This document shows, piece by piece, positions 5,385-5,619 of a DNA stretch of 5,619 nucleotides. Numbering within the stretch: position 1 is the stretch's first letter; every line of letters starts with the position of its first letter. The stretch comes from Pseudanabaenales cyanobacterium (GTDB taxonomy: Bacteria > Cyanobacteriota > Cyanobacteriia > Phormidesmidales > Phormidesmidaceae). Where the stretch lies: assembly GCA_022360135.1 (NCBI GenBank), contig JAKSDM010000323.1:1-5619 (forward strand), in the 5' to 3' direction. A program made the position numbers and the translations under genes. Under the pieces are notes generated by a model, which had not been told where the DNA came from, ran no database searches, and worked only from the letters and a program-made list of their open reading frames with translations.

Positions 5385-5619
5385 TCAGGATCCCGCATCG
5401 GCTGAACTAAATTTGCCGACGTAGGTATCTGCTGAATTCTTTAAGGCAAAAAGGTCCCGTTTATTTATAGCGCTGGTTATAAATCGCCAAATGGCCTTGT
5501 GTGTGGTAAACCAAGCGATCGAGGCGCCTGATTTTTCATTTTTCAGAATACGGTCCGCCAACCAAGGAGTTACCGTCTCGACATGATCGCCAAATATATT
5601 GAAGGCGCCTTTAATTCGC
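5385..5619 (-). CDS. C-terminal 77 residues of an unrecognised protein, runs off window
   Basis: On the minus strand a frame enters from beyond 5619 and stops at TGA 5387-5385. It reads IKGAFNIFGDHVETVTPWLA, DRILKNEKSGASIAWFTTHK, then AIWRFITSAINKRDLFALKN and ends KFSSADAGS. It is open for all 77 visible codons and has a balanced protein-like composition with Trp/Phe-rich and basic stretches. No Met start is visible, so the gene begins outside the window. I do not recognise a family and see no clear membrane segment or catalytic motif. It converges on the plus-strand chimeric duplicate, whose homology ends 15 bases from this stop, so the rearrangement breakpoint may have trimmed or replaced the original 3' end. 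No terminator hairpin is apparent downstream. Confidence 0.55.
   Translation of the reverse strand, partial: RIKGAFNIFGDHVETVTPWLADRILKNEKSGASIAWFTTHKAIWRFITSAINKRDLFALKNSADTYVGKFSSADAGS

Overview
The window reads as a filamentous-type cyanobacterial chromosome, in a worn accessory region. The octamer GCGATCGC (HIP1, the cyanobacterial signature palindrome) occurs five times (775-782, 1086-1093, 2567-2574, 3399-3406, 4721-4728), far more often than chance in 5.6 kb. Heptamer tandem repeats, MITE-like repeats and a NACHT-type Leu/Asp/Arg repeat remnant fit the same picture.

Layout. 1-632 has no convincing intact gene. It holds a short copy of a dispersed repeat (191-294) and small open fragments. 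633-994 is the decayed 3' end of a cyanobacterial NACHT-like (STAND NTPase) gene, split by one frameshift. 995-1585 is non-coding: a GATTTTG heptad repeat and a long copy of the same dispersed repeat (1260-1575), which ends about 35 bases before the next gene. 1610-2299 encodes an unrecognised exported protein. It is followed 21 bases later by a secreted HEIGH-type metalloprotease (2321-3346), whose 3' end appears frameshifted in a G-run. The true tail would run to 3462, into a good rho-independent terminator (3453-3478). 3479-3940 is intergenic, with small repeats, a hairpin and a 14-bp perfect palindrome just before the next gene.

3941-5089 encodes a 382-residue chimera. The N-terminal half is a YqhA/UPF0114-like four-helix membrane domain. 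The C-terminal half resembles the extreme C-terminal helical region of type I restriction subunit HsdR, without its nuclease and helicase parts and with an apparent internal deletion. Downstream, 5194-5369 is a chimeric fragment: 16 bases matching the exported-protein gene joined through a GATG microhomology to 164 bases of the metalloprotease gene, carrying an in-frame stop. It ends abruptly 15 bases from the 3' end of an unrecognised minus-strand gene that runs off the window (5385-5619).

No complete new system is visible. The exported protein and metalloprotease are probably co-transcribed. The rest records repeated duplication, deletion and fusion, including remnants of two defence-type families (NACHT and type I restriction). 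The membrane-HsdR fusion is the item most worth following.
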